A DNA stretch of 64,000 nucleotides from assembly GCA_958415525.1 (NCBI GenBank), contig CATYZE010000003.1, positions 1 to 64,000 on the forward strand. The letters are read 5' to 3'. This document shows, one piece after another, positions 9,093 through 19,763 of the stretch. The translations under genes and the position numbers were made by a program. The stretch comes from an uncultured Collinsella sp. (lineage in GTDB: Bacteria; Actinomycetota; Coriobacteriia; Coriobacteriales; Coriobacteriaceae). A model generated the notes under the pieces. That model did no database searches, had not been told where the DNA came from, and worked only from the letters and a program-made list of their open reading frames with translations. Numbering within the stretch: the first letter of the stretch is position 1; each line of letters begins with the position of its first letter.

Positions 9093-9449
9093 ATGGGTAC
9101 CCGCGTATCGGCTGAGGCGGCGGCCATTGCGCGCGAGGCCCAGATGCGCTCGGAGGCTTCTGAGGCGGCTCGCATTGCCTATGTGACGCAGGCCCGCACG
9201 CTTCGCGAGCGCCGCGGCTCGTTTATCAAGATGGTTGTCGTCTCCGCCCTTGTCGCGGCAATCTGCTCGCGCCTTCGTGGTACAGTTGGTGCGCTTGGGT
9301 TTTCGATTTCAACAGGCTTGGTAATCTGGGGTGTGGTCGATGCGGTAATGCTGACCAACCAGATCAAGGTGCTCGACAAGCGCGCGGCAGATATGATGCG
9401 CGCCCGCGACGCTGCCGCCAAGATCGCTGCCGAGGCGCAAGAACTGTAA
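9093..9449 (+). CDS. Unknown small membrane protein
   Basis: The product is 118 aa from the ATG at 9093, which has GGAGAGG at proper spacing; an ATG at 9063, next to the preceding stop, would add 10 residues but has no ribosome site. The N-terminal part is Ala/Glu/Arg-rich and helical. Two hydrophobic stretches follow (MVVVSALVAAICS and a second ending in VIWGVVDAVML), then a charged helix. No family was recognised. Close spacing suggests cotranscription with the BFN gene. Confidence 0.7.
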   Translation: MGTRVSAEAAAIAREAQMRSEASEAARIAYVTQARTLRERRGSFIKMVVVSALVAAICSRLRGTVGALGFSISTGLVIWGVVDAVMLTNQIKVLDKRAADMMRARDAAAKIAAEAQEL

Positions 9450-9479
9450 CGACGCCAGACTCGATGGGAAGGTCTAAAG

Positions 9480-9929
9480 ATGGCACAGGATATGCAGGAC
9501 GCCGGTAACGTCTCCGCCGAGCTCGACGCCATGGTGTGCGATCTGATTGGCGCCTTCTTGGACGACCTGGCCGCGGGTGAGAACCCGGGTGTGGTCGTGG
9601 CAATTGAGGACGCTGCCTCCAACCGTTACCTGGCGGCGCTCGACGAGGACGGCGAAGAGGCATGCCTCGAGGCTGCCACCAACTTTATCTCCGAGCATAA
9701 GATGGGCCTTAAGGACGAGGGTCTGGGCCGTATCGCCCGCTATGCCATCGGCTACACCGGCTGTGTCGAGATTGACGGCGGATATCACGACGCCCTGCTC
9801 GTGAGTTTCTTCGAGACCACGCTTGAGAGCGGTTTTTCGGCATATGTGCTGTATGAGGGCATGGGAGCCGGCGATGGTTTTATGTGGAGCGACCCTGAAC
9901 CTGCAGGTGAGGAAACCCCTCTTATCTAA
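9480..9929 (+). CDS. Unknown acidic cytoplasmic protein
   Basis: This 149-aa acidic protein has no signal or membrane segment and no motif I recognise. Codon usage is like its neighbours and a purine-rich GGGAAGG lies upstream, so it is very likely a real gene. It sits 30 bp after the small membrane protein and upstream of typA. Confidence 0.7.
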   Translation: MAQDMQDAGNVSAELDAMVCDLIGAFLDDLAAGENPGVVVAIEDAASNRYLAALDEDGEEACLEAATNFISEHKMGLKDEGLGRIARYAIGYTGCVEIDGGYHDALLVSFFETTLESGFSAYVLYEGMGAGDGFMWSDPEPAGEETPLI

Positions 9930-10046
9930 AATCGCTAAAATAAACGAGTTTTCGGTAAAAGGCTCAATATTCCCGCTGAGCGTTGTATCGCTGGGCGGGC
10001 CGCATACGCGTGCCGTTTGTATATGGATAGAAGATAGGGGAACTAC

Positions 10047-11885
<1,839 letters not shown>

Positions 11886-11912
11886 GCGCTGAGGTTTATA
11901 ACCGCCAATAAG

Positions 11913-11946
11913 AAAGGGCGTCGACCGCGATGGTCGGCGCCCTTTT
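11913..11946 (+). terminator. Terminator after typA
   Basis: A 14-bp stem (AAAGGGCGTCGACC / GGTCGGCGCCCTTT, one G-T pair) with a 5-base loop and a T run. Confidence 0.88.
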
Positions 11947-11949
11947 TGG

Positions 11950-12308
11950 TGCAATGGGTCGGGTTCATTCGCACCACAACTGAAATGGTTGTCCCCTCGG
12001 CGGCTTTCCAGTCAAAGTTAAGTTGTTTAAACATATGCATGAATCATTGAAATGCGACCGTTTTGATACAAAACTGTTAACAGGTAAATATCAACTGGTA
12101 TTAAATTAAAAGACCTCTTTACCTGCGGTTTACATGACTGGTATCTATATTGTATTTTATGCATTGTGGCATAGACGAACCGTCTTAGAAGTTGCTCCCC
12201 AATGGGTTCTTGCAATGCGCTAGGTAGGTTCTCGTTGATGTTGGGGTTTGTGTTCGATCCGACGATTCGCCGTATTCCACACAGTGTTGTAGGAATTAGG
12301 GGACAACT
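11950..12308 (+). promoter_or_regulatory. AT-rich upstream region of the pilin cluster
   Basis: About 360 bp without a gene and clearly AT-richer than its surroundings. A possible promoter is TTTACA (12129-12134) and TATTTT (12153-12158) with an 18-bp gap. The sequence GGAATTAGGGGAC before the ATG at 12309 is the likely ribosome site. The base composition fits a regulated or horizontally acquired surface locus. Confidence 0.45.
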
Positions 12309-15300
12309 ATGGACGCACACCGCTCACGGTCGCTGGGTATGGCGGCCCTGATCTTCATTTTAATTAGCCTTACCGCCGCCGTTTTTCACGGCGCAGCCCC
12401 CGTACGCGCCGAGGATGCGACGACGACACCGACGCCGATTGAGATTGATGAGAATACGGCGAACGTTACGGTTAATCTGTACAAAGATGTCAATCGGACA
12501 GAGCCTTTGGACAATGACGCCGTGACTTCAGTTTCTACCCTTTATGGAACCTTCTCGGCGAGTTTTCTGACTGACGAGGCGCCTACGTCTGAGAAATATG
12601 TCGCCGTCTATAAGTTCCCTAACACCATCGATGTCGATAACAATGATGGCGGCGAATTTAGGGATGGGCCTGGTGCTGACGCTGCAATAGCAGGTACATG
12701 GAAGATTGAAGACAATAAGGTTGTCTTTATGTTTGACAAGGGCTGGCTTGAACGGAACCCTGCGAACATTCATGTCGCGGCAAACTTCTCGTTCCAGCTT
12801 AAAAACAAGGACGTTGGTTCTGGTGGCAGCGCGTCTGTCGTGTTCCCCGGTGTGGGAACGATCAATATCCCCACCAAGGACGGCAAAGTTACGGGAGAGA
12901 AGTCGGGGGTTTTCTCTCAGGGTTCCGACGGCACGGCCAAGGTCACCTGGACCGTTAAACTCACCGTCGAGTCGTATGCTACGAACGTCAAGTTCACTGA
13001 TACGCTGGGTGATAACTTCGAATTTGTAAAAGACAGCTTTAAGCTTGATAACAAGACGATTGAATCGCAGCCAAAAATCGAAGATCAGACCGCGACCATC
13101 GAGAACCTGGGCAGCCTTCCCCAGGGTGTCCATACGATTACGTATGAAACCAAGCTGAAGAGTGGCATCTCCGCGAGTAACAGAGAGTTCATCAGCGACC
13201 AGGATGCCTCGAAAAACACGGCAGCCTGGGAGTGGGGCGTCGGTGATCGTCCTGGCGACAAGATTGAGGGCGTCGCACCCAGTAGCTTCCGCTATGACAT
13301 GATTCAGAAGACGAGCAAGGGCACTCCGTCCGACATCACATGGACAGTTAAGCTCAACCAAGGCGCGCTCAAGGCTGACATGAGTGGCTACAAATTCACC
13401 GACAAGCTGGACAATAAACAAACGTATACGGGGAGCTATACGGTTTACAAAGGTACCTCGGAATCGGATGGAACCAGGATCGACGGTGGCGTCCTCGATT
13501 CATCGAAAGACACCTTTTCCTACACGTTCCGGAATGACCTTGAGGATAGGTACGCCACCTACTGCATCGTTTATCACACGCAGATGACAGACGTGAATTC
13601 ATACGACACCGTGCACAACAATGCGACCATCGAGCGCGATGGGTTTGTCTCAGGTTCTGACGACGGTGAGTTTACGCCGCAATTGACGGTCTCGCCAATC
13701 ACTAAAAGACTCGTGAGCGACGAGGATGCTGCGACTACGGGAAGGGCTACGTGGGAGACGCGCGTCGCGCTGAAGGCTATCGTCAATGCGGTCAATCCGA
13801 GCACCGTGACGGTGAAGGACACATTCCAGTCGGCGTGGTCGCAAAATCTCGGCGTCGACGTAGACTCTATTACCATTAAAATTGGTAAAACCGTGCTGGT
13901 GCGGGGACAGAATGCCGACTGGAATCTTACGGGCAACTGGTCGCCTAATGGAACAAAGAGAAACTTCAACCTTGATATTTACATCAACGACAAGGTAAAG
14001 GCAGCCCTCGAGAACGAGGACTATGCCATCATCACGTATTCCACGACATCCGAAGCGTTGTCAGGCTGGTATTCGAACTTCGCATCGGTCAGCGCGACGG
14101 GTCTGAGCCTTACGTGGCCGTACACGGGTCTCGTCATGTACGTTGTCAACAAAGAAACGACGCCTGCGGTCGAGAAGCCGGAGGCGGAGTCAAAGGTGTC
14201 TTGGGACGAGAATTTCGACTGGAGCGCCGTCGACGGCTCGGCAGAGAAGGGCGCCTGGCTCGTTGACTGGACGGTGTACGCGAACCGCCAGAAGGGCAAC
14301 AAGGACGCAAATGGTGAGTTCGAATACTATGGCGCGGGAAAGCTGGGCGGTTTACCGCTGAACATCGTTGATGCCCTCCCGGATGGCATGAGCTATATTG
14401 CTGACTCCGCTAAGTACACGCTCGTGCAGAATCCCTACGAGCAGCATTCGGGGCTTGGACACGGAAACGAGGCGGAGACGATCGTTTCGGGCAAGCAGCT
14501 CGATGCCGGCAACGTGAAGACCGACGGCAACTCCGTCACCTTCTCCATCCCCACAACAGAGCTTGGCCAGTATGCTGGCTACGCTAAGCTCACGTATCAG
14601 ACAGCGGTCAAGCGCGGCGAGCTCAACACCTCCACGAACAAGGTGGAGTTCACCAATTCTGCCAGCGCCGAGTCGGGGAGCAAAAAGTTCGAATCCGGTA
14701 GTGGCACTGTCACCATCAAGAACAATGTCATCAAAAAGACCGGTGATTACATCGACAACAGCAACCGCATCAAGTACACCATTCTTGTTAACGAGTCCGC
14801 TGTTGCCCTTAAGAGCGGTACTGACTTCCTTGAGCTCGTCGATACTATGGATGCCAAATGTACCCTGGTGCCGTCGACACTTAAGGTCTACGAGCGCGTG
14901 GACGATGGATGGTCGGCGCTGGCAGAGAAGAACTATTCATCAAAGATGGAGCAAATCAGCGATGGAACTGGTTCGCGCACAAAGCTGACGCTCAGCGTGC
15001 CCGACGAGAAATACCTCAAGGTCGAGTACGAAGTCATCCCGGACGGAGCCGCCGGCGATGAGGTTCCTCTTTCCAATACCGCTGAGCTTACGGGCGTGAA
15101 AGATGGCTCTGCAACTGATGACAAAAGTTGGATCATCCAGAGCGCTGCCGCCAGTGCGGGCGGCAACGGCTACAGTATCACGATGACCAAGTACGATGCT
15201 CAGCAGGTCGGCGCGACGCTTGAGGGTGCGGAATTTACGCTCTATAGCGTAGACACGGATCAGGCGAAAACCCCGGAGGACGTGGAGAGTGCCAGAACGC

Positions 15301-16058
15301 TGTTCGGCACCGCCGCAACCGATGCCAGCGGCAAAATCTCGTTTGGCACGGAAAACAACAGGATGAGCAATTGCAAGCTCTACCAGCTTGTGGAGTCGAA
15401 GGCACCTGAAGGGTACGCCGTTACAGGCCCCACGTGGATCATGCTCAAAGGCGAGGCGACCGATGTCGAGTACCAGTCTGCGGTCAATAAGGCAAAGGCC
15501 GTCGTTAAAAACGCGGAGATTATCAGCGATGCCAAGAAAGACGATATTTGGATCTACGACAATCGCCTGACGGGATCCGCAACCATTCAGGCAAAGAAGG
15601 TGCTTGAAGGCGGCACCTTCAAGAAGGGGCAGTTCTCGTTTGCACTCAAGGATGCCGAAGGCAAGGTACTCCAGACGGCGACTAACGATGCTGGCGGAAA
15701 TGTTTCCTTTAACGTTGAGTTCAACAAGACGGGAGCCTATACCTACACCATCTCCGAGGTCGAGCCTGAGGGTGCTGTCGGCCATGTTAAAGACCACATC
15801 ACCTATGACACGGTCGCGCACAACGTCACGGTTGAGGTAACTAATGGCACGGACCAGCTCGACACCGCCGTCACGTATGACAATGGCTCCCAGGATCCGC
15901 CGACCTTTACCAACAAGTACTCGACCACGCTTCCTGAGGCGGGCGGGGCTGGCTTGACTATGACGTATCTGGCTGGCGCTTCGATGTTGTGCTTTGCCGC
16001 GACGTGGATGCATGCTCGCCGTCATCGCGATATGGATCGAGGTGAGCGTCGTGAGTAG
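12309..16058 (+). CDS. Large sortase-anchored pilin/adhesin with FctA-type domain
   Basis: This 1249-aa surface protein starts with a signal peptide (hydrophobic core about residues 10-30, probable cleavage after APVRAE). About five related beta-rich adhesin-type modules follow, each with a WTVxL-type strand and a later xDTL/xDTF motif. Next comes a SpaA/Cna-B-like domain (about residues 955-1080), then a domain resembling the streptococcal FctA/Spy0128 pilin, starting near ATIQAKKVL. The C-terminus has the sorting signal LPEAG, a hydrophobic helix and an Arg-rich tail. It is probably a tip or large structural pilin. Its last 8 bases overlap the next gene. Confidence 0.88.
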   Translation: MDAHRSRSLGMAALIFILISLTAAVFHGAAPVRAEDATTTPTPIEIDENTANVTVNLYKDVNRTEPLDNDAVTSVSTLYGTFSASFLTDEAPTSEKYVAVYKFPNTIDVDNNDGGEFRDGPGADAAIAGTWKIEDNKVVFMFDKGWLERNPANIHVAANFSFQLKNKDVGSGGSASVVFPGVGTINIPTKDGKVTGEKSGVFSQGSDGTAKVTWTVKLTVESYATNVKFTDTLGDNFEFVKDSFKLDNKTIESQPKIEDQTATIENLGSLPQGVHTITYETKLKSGISASNREFISDQDASKNTAAWEWGVGDRPGDKIEGVAPSSFRYDMIQKTSKGTPSDITWTVKLNQGALKADMSGYKFTDKLDNKQTYTGSYTVYKGTSESDGTRIDGGVLDSSKDTFSYTFRNDLEDRYATYCIVYHTQMTDVNSYDTVHNNATIERDGFVSGSDDGEFTPQLTVSPITKRLVSDEDAATTGRATWETRVALKAIVNAVNPSTVTVKDTFQSAWSQNLGVDVDSITIKIGKTVLVRGQNADWNLTGNWSPNGTKRNFNLDIYINDKVKAALENEDYAIITYSTTSEALSGWYSNFASVSATGLSLTWPYTGLVMYVVNKETTPAVEKPEAESKVSWDENFDWSAVDGSAEKGAWLVDWTVYANRQKGNKDANGEFEYYGAGKLGGLPLNIVDALPDGMSYIADSAKYTLVQNPYEQHSGLGHGNEAETIVSGKQLDAGNVKTDGNSVTFSIPTTELGQYAGYAKLTYQTAVKRGELNTSTNKVEFTNSASAESGSKKFESGSGTVTIKNNVIKKTGDYIDNSNRIKYTILVNESAVALKSGTDFLELVDTMDAKCTLVPSTLKVYERVDDGWSALAEKNYSSKMEQISDGTGSRTKLTLSVPDEKYLKVEYEVIPDGAAGDEVPLSNTAELTGVKDGSATDDKSWIIQSAAASAGGNGYSITMTKYDAQQVGATLEGAEFTLYSVDTDQAKTPEDVESARTLFGTAATDASGKISFGTENNRMSNCKLYQLVESKAPEGYAVTGPTWIMLKGEATDVEYQSAVNKAKAVVKNAEIISDAKKDDIWIYDNRLTGSATIQAKKVLEGGTFKKGQFSFALKDAEGKVLQTATNDAGGNVSFNVEFNKTGAYTYTISEVEPEGAVGHVKDHITYDTVAHNVTVEVTNGTDQLDTAVTYDNGSQDPPTFTNKYSTTLPEAGGAGLTMTYLAGASMLCFAATWMHARRHRDMDRGERRE

Positions 16059-17697
16059 GCTTAGCCGCCGCTTGTTGGCTGCCGCAACGATAATCATGGT
16101 CGCTATTCTGTCTTTCGCGATTGCTCCTGGAACGGCACGTGCTGCCGACACTGGAGCCATTACGGTGGACGGTACAGTTGCGACTCGGTATGACGCGTAT
16201 CAGCTCTTTTCGGCGACCGTTATTGACGGCGCCGATGCCGACCAAAAGGTCGCAACTGACGTAACGTGGGCGAATGACGCCGTTCGCCAGGTCGTTCTCC
16301 CCGTGCTTCATGATGCGGGGCTCGACAGCTCGGCCTCGACGGCGCAAGAGGCTGCCGAATGGATGAATGCTGGCGGGCACATGACGACTGCGCTAGCGGC
16401 AAAGCTTGCCCGTGCGATTTGCAATGCCGGTGCACCTTCCGTGACCCTTAACGCGGGCACGGCGGCCGAGCTGCCCTGCGGTTACTGGCTCATCGTCGCC
16501 GACGACGACGCCATCGCCCAGGGCGAGGCCGGCACCGCGTCGATCATGGCGCTGGTCGGCGGCAGCCCTGTCACCGTCAAGCCCAAGGCCTCGACCCCCA
16601 AGGTCGCCAAGCACGTGCTGGAGGACAGCACCGCCGCCTGGCAGAAGGCCGCCGACGCTACGGTCACCGACGACCTGTACTGGCGCCTCTCTGCCACGGT
16701 CCCGGCGGGCCTCACCGCCTACGACGCCTACACGGTGCAGTTCGTCGACACCATGAGCGCGGGCCTCGACCCCTCCGGGGTCGCCGCGAGCATGCGCGTG
16801 TACGTGGCGGTAGGTGCCGAGGGCGGCTTCGACGCCGTCTCGACTGGTAAGGACGGCCGCGCCGGCACCGAGCCCGCGAAGGGCTGGACCGACATCACGG
16901 CCCAGTGCGGGGTCTCGGTCGAGGGGAGCTCCTTCACCGTGCGTACCGGCGACCTGATCGCCGCGCTCGGCGGGGCCGACGCCTTCACCGCGGGCGCCCG
17001 CGTGGTTGCTTTCTACAATGCGCCACTGGGGGCCAACTGCAATCGAGGCGCCACCAAGGGCAACCCCAACGAGGTCTACCTGCGCTACCCGCGTTCCCCC
17101 TTTGCCGACCAGTCCGGCGCCGCCGGCTTCGCCCGCACGCCGAGCGATGACGCAACGGCCTACACCTGGGGGCTCAGCCTTGTCAAACGCTCAAGCTCCG
17201 ATGACAAGCCGCTTGCGGGCGCCAAGCTGCGCATCATCGATGACCGCGGGCGCATCCTAACGACTGACGGCTCGTGGTCGATGGATGCCGACGCGTGCGT
17301 CACCACGGGCGCGGACGGCCATGTGGAATTGAGCGGTGCGGACGCGGGTGTTTACACCGTCGAAGAGGTCGCGGCTCCCAAGGGATATGCGACGTTCGAG
17401 GGCAAACGTACGGTGACGGTTACGGCCGAGGGCCTGGACGTTAAACAGGTGGCGGCCGCGAAGCCCAAGGTGACCGTATCGGTCGAAAGCCCCCTGCGGG
17501 TTGATACCGCCGATGCCGGGACGGGTTCGATTGAGCTGTCGGTGCTCAACACCCCAAGCAAAGAAGCAAGTCGAGGCTTTATGCCCTCGACGGGAGATAG
17601 AACGTTGGTGCTGGTGGCGGTTTTGGCTGCCATCGGAGTGGCGGCTATTGTTGTTGCGCTCGTCATCAAGCGGGGAGGAGGTCGCCGTGAAAAATAA
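16051..17697 (+). CDS. Sortase-anchored pilin subunit with GC-mosaic core
   Basis: The product is 548 aa from the GTG at 16051, which has GAGGTG upstream and overlaps the preceding gene by 8 bp. It has a signal peptide (cleavage near ARAADT), an N-terminal fimbrial domain, a middle domain and a Cna-B-type domain with the E-box-like VYTVEEVAAPKGY. The sorting signal is MPSTG, followed by a hydrophobic helix and a basic tail. The stretch at about 16450-17160 is much richer in G/C at third positions than both ends, suggesting replacement of the core by recombination. Confidence 0.88.
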   Translation: MSRLSRRLLAAATIIMVAILSFAIAPGTARAADTGAITVDGTVATRYDAYQLFSATVIDGADADQKVATDVTWANDAVRQVVLPVLHDAGLDSSASTAQEAAEWMNAGGHMTTALAAKLARAICNAGAPSVTLNAGTAAELPCGYWLIVADDDAIAQGEAGTASIMALVGGSPVTVKPKASTPKVAKHVLEDSTAAWQKAADATVTDDLYWRLSATVPAGLTAYDAYTVQFVDTMSAGLDPSGVAASMRVYVAVGAEGGFDAVSTGKDGRAGTEPAKGWTDITAQCGVSVEGSSFTVRTGDLIAALGGADAFTAGARVVAFYNAPLGANCNRGATKGNPNEVYLRYPRSPFADQSGAAGFARTPSDDATAYTWGLSLVKRSSSDDKPLAGAKLRIIDDRGRILTTDGSWSMDADACVTTGADGHVELSGADAGVYTVEEVAAPKGYATFEGKRTVTVTAEGLDVKQVAAAKPKVTVSVESPLRVDTADAGTGSIELSVLNTPSKEASRGFMPSTGDRTLVLVAVLAAIGVAAIVVALVIKRGGGRREK

Positions 17698-17701
17698 TTG
17701 T

Positions 17702-17710
17702 CCCCCCCCC
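17702..17710 (+). repeat. C9 homopolymer tract upstream of the major pilin
   Basis: Nine consecutive C, five bases after the preceding stop codon and 110 bp before the major-pilin ATG. Tracts of this kind change length by slipped-strand mispairing in phase-variable genes. Whether this one is in a promoter or leader is unknown. Confidence 0.75.
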
Positions 17711-17820
17711 TTGCTCAATGGCGTACTGCCTCCGTAGCGAGTGACGCGCAGGCCTACCGACCTGATGATCATTGGTTTTGAAAAAGCTACTAGAGAACCC
17801 TCCAAGAAAGAGGACCAAAC

Positions 17821-19614
17821 ATGAAGACAACCAAGAACATCGCCCGCCTGGCAATAACCGCCGGACTTACCGCGGCGTTGAGCTTCGGTGGAGTTATGGC
17901 ACCGGCGAGTATGGCGTTCGCTGCGGGTACGCCTGTGGCTACGACGAGCGGCAATGTGACGATCGAAAATGGCGGCTACGTGGGTACGACCTTTAAGGGC
18001 ATCAAGATCTTCTCCGCTACGGTTACACAGGATCAGGCAAGGGCTGATGTTTGGGATTCTGCGGGGAAGAAGACGCTTTCCGATATCGCGTGGGCATCGA
18101 CTGATGCCGAGAAAGCCGTGAAGGGCGTGTTTGCTGGTGCGTCCGATGCACCCGGTTCTACTGCTACTCCGCAGGAATGGGCGGATTACATTGCGCAAAA
18201 AGCCGGCAATAACGTTGGCGAGGGAGTAAAGGTCGATGCCGGTGGCACACTCGACAAAATCGCCAAAGCCTTGGAAGGGGTAACCGCAACTGACGACACT
18301 ACCGGCTGGAAAACCTCGAGCGATGGCAAATTCAACAATCTGCCCGCTGGTTACTGGCTCTTTGTGACCGATCAGCCCGGTTCGACTAAGGATACCAATA
18401 AGACCAACGGTAATGACGACGCGTTCACCTCACCGATTTTCACCATTGTTGGCGGCGCCGATGTAAATGCGGAGCCCAAGAAGAACGTCCCCAACGTGAC
18501 TAAGGCCGTCAAGGATGACAAGGACGGCACGTTTGGTACCGACGTGTTTAATAGCCCCAATAAGTCCGCCGACTCCCGCATGGATCAGTTTATCGAGTAC
18601 CAGCTTACCGGCACGGTTGCGAGCAACATCAATACCTACAGCGCCTATACGTACATTTTCACGGATGAGCTGCCCAAATCCATGACGCCCATGTTTACTG
18701 ATGAGGTCGGCAGCACGACCCCTGCTGTGACGGTTAAGATTGATGGTAAGACCGTTAGGAGCGGTGACTATACCAAAGCCTTCTCAGGGGATAACGTGCT
18801 TACCGTTAGCTTTACGAATCTTAAGGCATGCTTTGATGAGAATAATCAACCCATTACCGTTAGCGAATCGTCCCATGTGACCGTTGAATATCAGGCCAAG
18901 CTTGATTCTGCAAAGATTTTTGTAAACGGCAAGGATGGTGCGATTAAGCCGGAGTTTGGAAGCTTGGTGGGTGAACCCCAGGAGAATACCGTTACGTTGA
19001 CCTATTCCAACAATCCTCACGCCGAGGGTACCGGTGCTACTGGTACCACGGTTAAACATCCTGCTTACGACTACACCTATGGTATCGATGTAACCAAGGT
19101 TGGTTCAGAGACTGACAATCCGCCTCTTGCCGGTGTTGTGTTCACGCTGCAAGAGCGGGGTGATGCTGCCGACACCTTTATTATGGCAAACGGCACCAAG
19201 ACGACGGATGGTAAACTGGCCGAGCTGACGACCGACGCAAACGGCAAGATTAACGTTGTCGGCCTTGATGAGGGTACCTACATCCTTAAAGAGGTCACCC
19301 CGGCGCCCGGTTACAATAACTCTGCAGCAAATGGCGTTACTTTCACTATCAAAAGTACGTTCGATCAAACAGGTAAGAATGTGAAGCTTGATACTTCCAC
19401 CATTGATGCTGGCAAAGATGTTGTCATGGGCGGCACCGCAACGGCTGGGGCCGGCAAGCTCAGCTTCACCATCGTCGACAAGAAGGGCTCCAACCTCCCG
19501 CTCACCGGCCTTAACGGCGTGACGTTTACTTGGATTGCTGGTGGCGCGGTGCTGTGCATTGGTGTGGCGCATCTTATTCGTAGTCGTAAGCGCGACGACG
19601 GTTCTGAGGAGTAG
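17821..19614 (+). CDS. Probable major pilin (backbone subunit)
   Basis: This 597-aa protein has a signal peptide (cleavage near AFAAGT) and two or three isopeptide-type pilin domains. A Lys-containing pilin-motif-like segment is EPKKNVPNVTKAV (about residue 220). The E-box is YILKEVTPAPGY (about residue 485) and the sorting signal is LPLTG with a hydrophobic helix and a charged tail. These parts match sortase-polymerised backbone pilins. The ribosome site AAGAGGACC precedes the ATG. No sortase gene follows. Confidence 0.9.
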   Translation: MKTTKNIARLAITAGLTAALSFGGVMAPASMAFAAGTPVATTSGNVTIENGGYVGTTFKGIKIFSATVTQDQARADVWDSAGKKTLSDIAWASTDAEKAVKGVFAGASDAPGSTATPQEWADYIAQKAGNNVGEGVKVDAGGTLDKIAKALEGVTATDDTTGWKTSSDGKFNNLPAGYWLFVTDQPGSTKDTNKTNGNDDAFTSPIFTIVGGADVNAEPKKNVPNVTKAVKDDKDGTFGTDVFNSPNKSADSRMDQFIEYQLTGTVASNINTYSAYTYIFTDELPKSMTPMFTDEVGSTTPAVTVKIDGKTVRSGDYTKAFSGDNVLTVSFTNLKACFDENNQPITVSESSHVTVEYQAKLDSAKIFVNGKDGAIKPEFGSLVGEPQENTVTLTYSNNPHAEGTGATGTTVKHPAYDYTYGIDVTKVGSETDNPPLAGVVFTLQERGDAADTFIMANGTKTTDGKLAELTTDANGKINVVGLDEGTYILKEVTPAPGYNNSAANGVTFTIKSTFDQTGKNVKLDTSTIDAGKDVVMGGTATAGAGKLSFTIVDKKGSNLPLTGLNGVTFTWIAGGAVLCIGVAHLIRSRKRDDGSEE

Positions 19615-19648
19615 CTGTTCGCCTCGAATATCAACACGAGACATGAAA

Positions 19649-19692
19649 AAGCGGGGCACCCGGTCGAACGTGGCCGGGTGCCCCGCTTCGTT
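19649..19692 (+). terminator. Terminator after the pilin cluster
   Basis: A perfect 15-bp stem (AAGCGGGGCACCCGG with its complement) around a 10-base loop, followed by T-rich sequence. It can also serve the minus-strand gene. Confidence 0.85.
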
Positions 19693-19696
19693 TGTT

Positions 19697-19754
19697 GGTG
19701 CAAAGTAACCTGGCCCCTTTGCACCACCACAAAGGTGCCTGGCCCCTTTGTGGT
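19697..19754. repeat. Two adjacent hairpins with CCTGGCCCC loops
   Basis: Hairpin 1 is GGTGCAAAG / CTTTGCACC (19697-19725), hairpin 2 is ACCACAAAGG / CCTTTGTGGT (19726-19754). Both loops contain CCTGGCCCC, a one-base variant of the CCTGTCCCC core found in hairpins elsewhere in the window. The arms differ between the two. Confidence 0.8.
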
Positions 19755-19763
19755 GGTTGGCGG

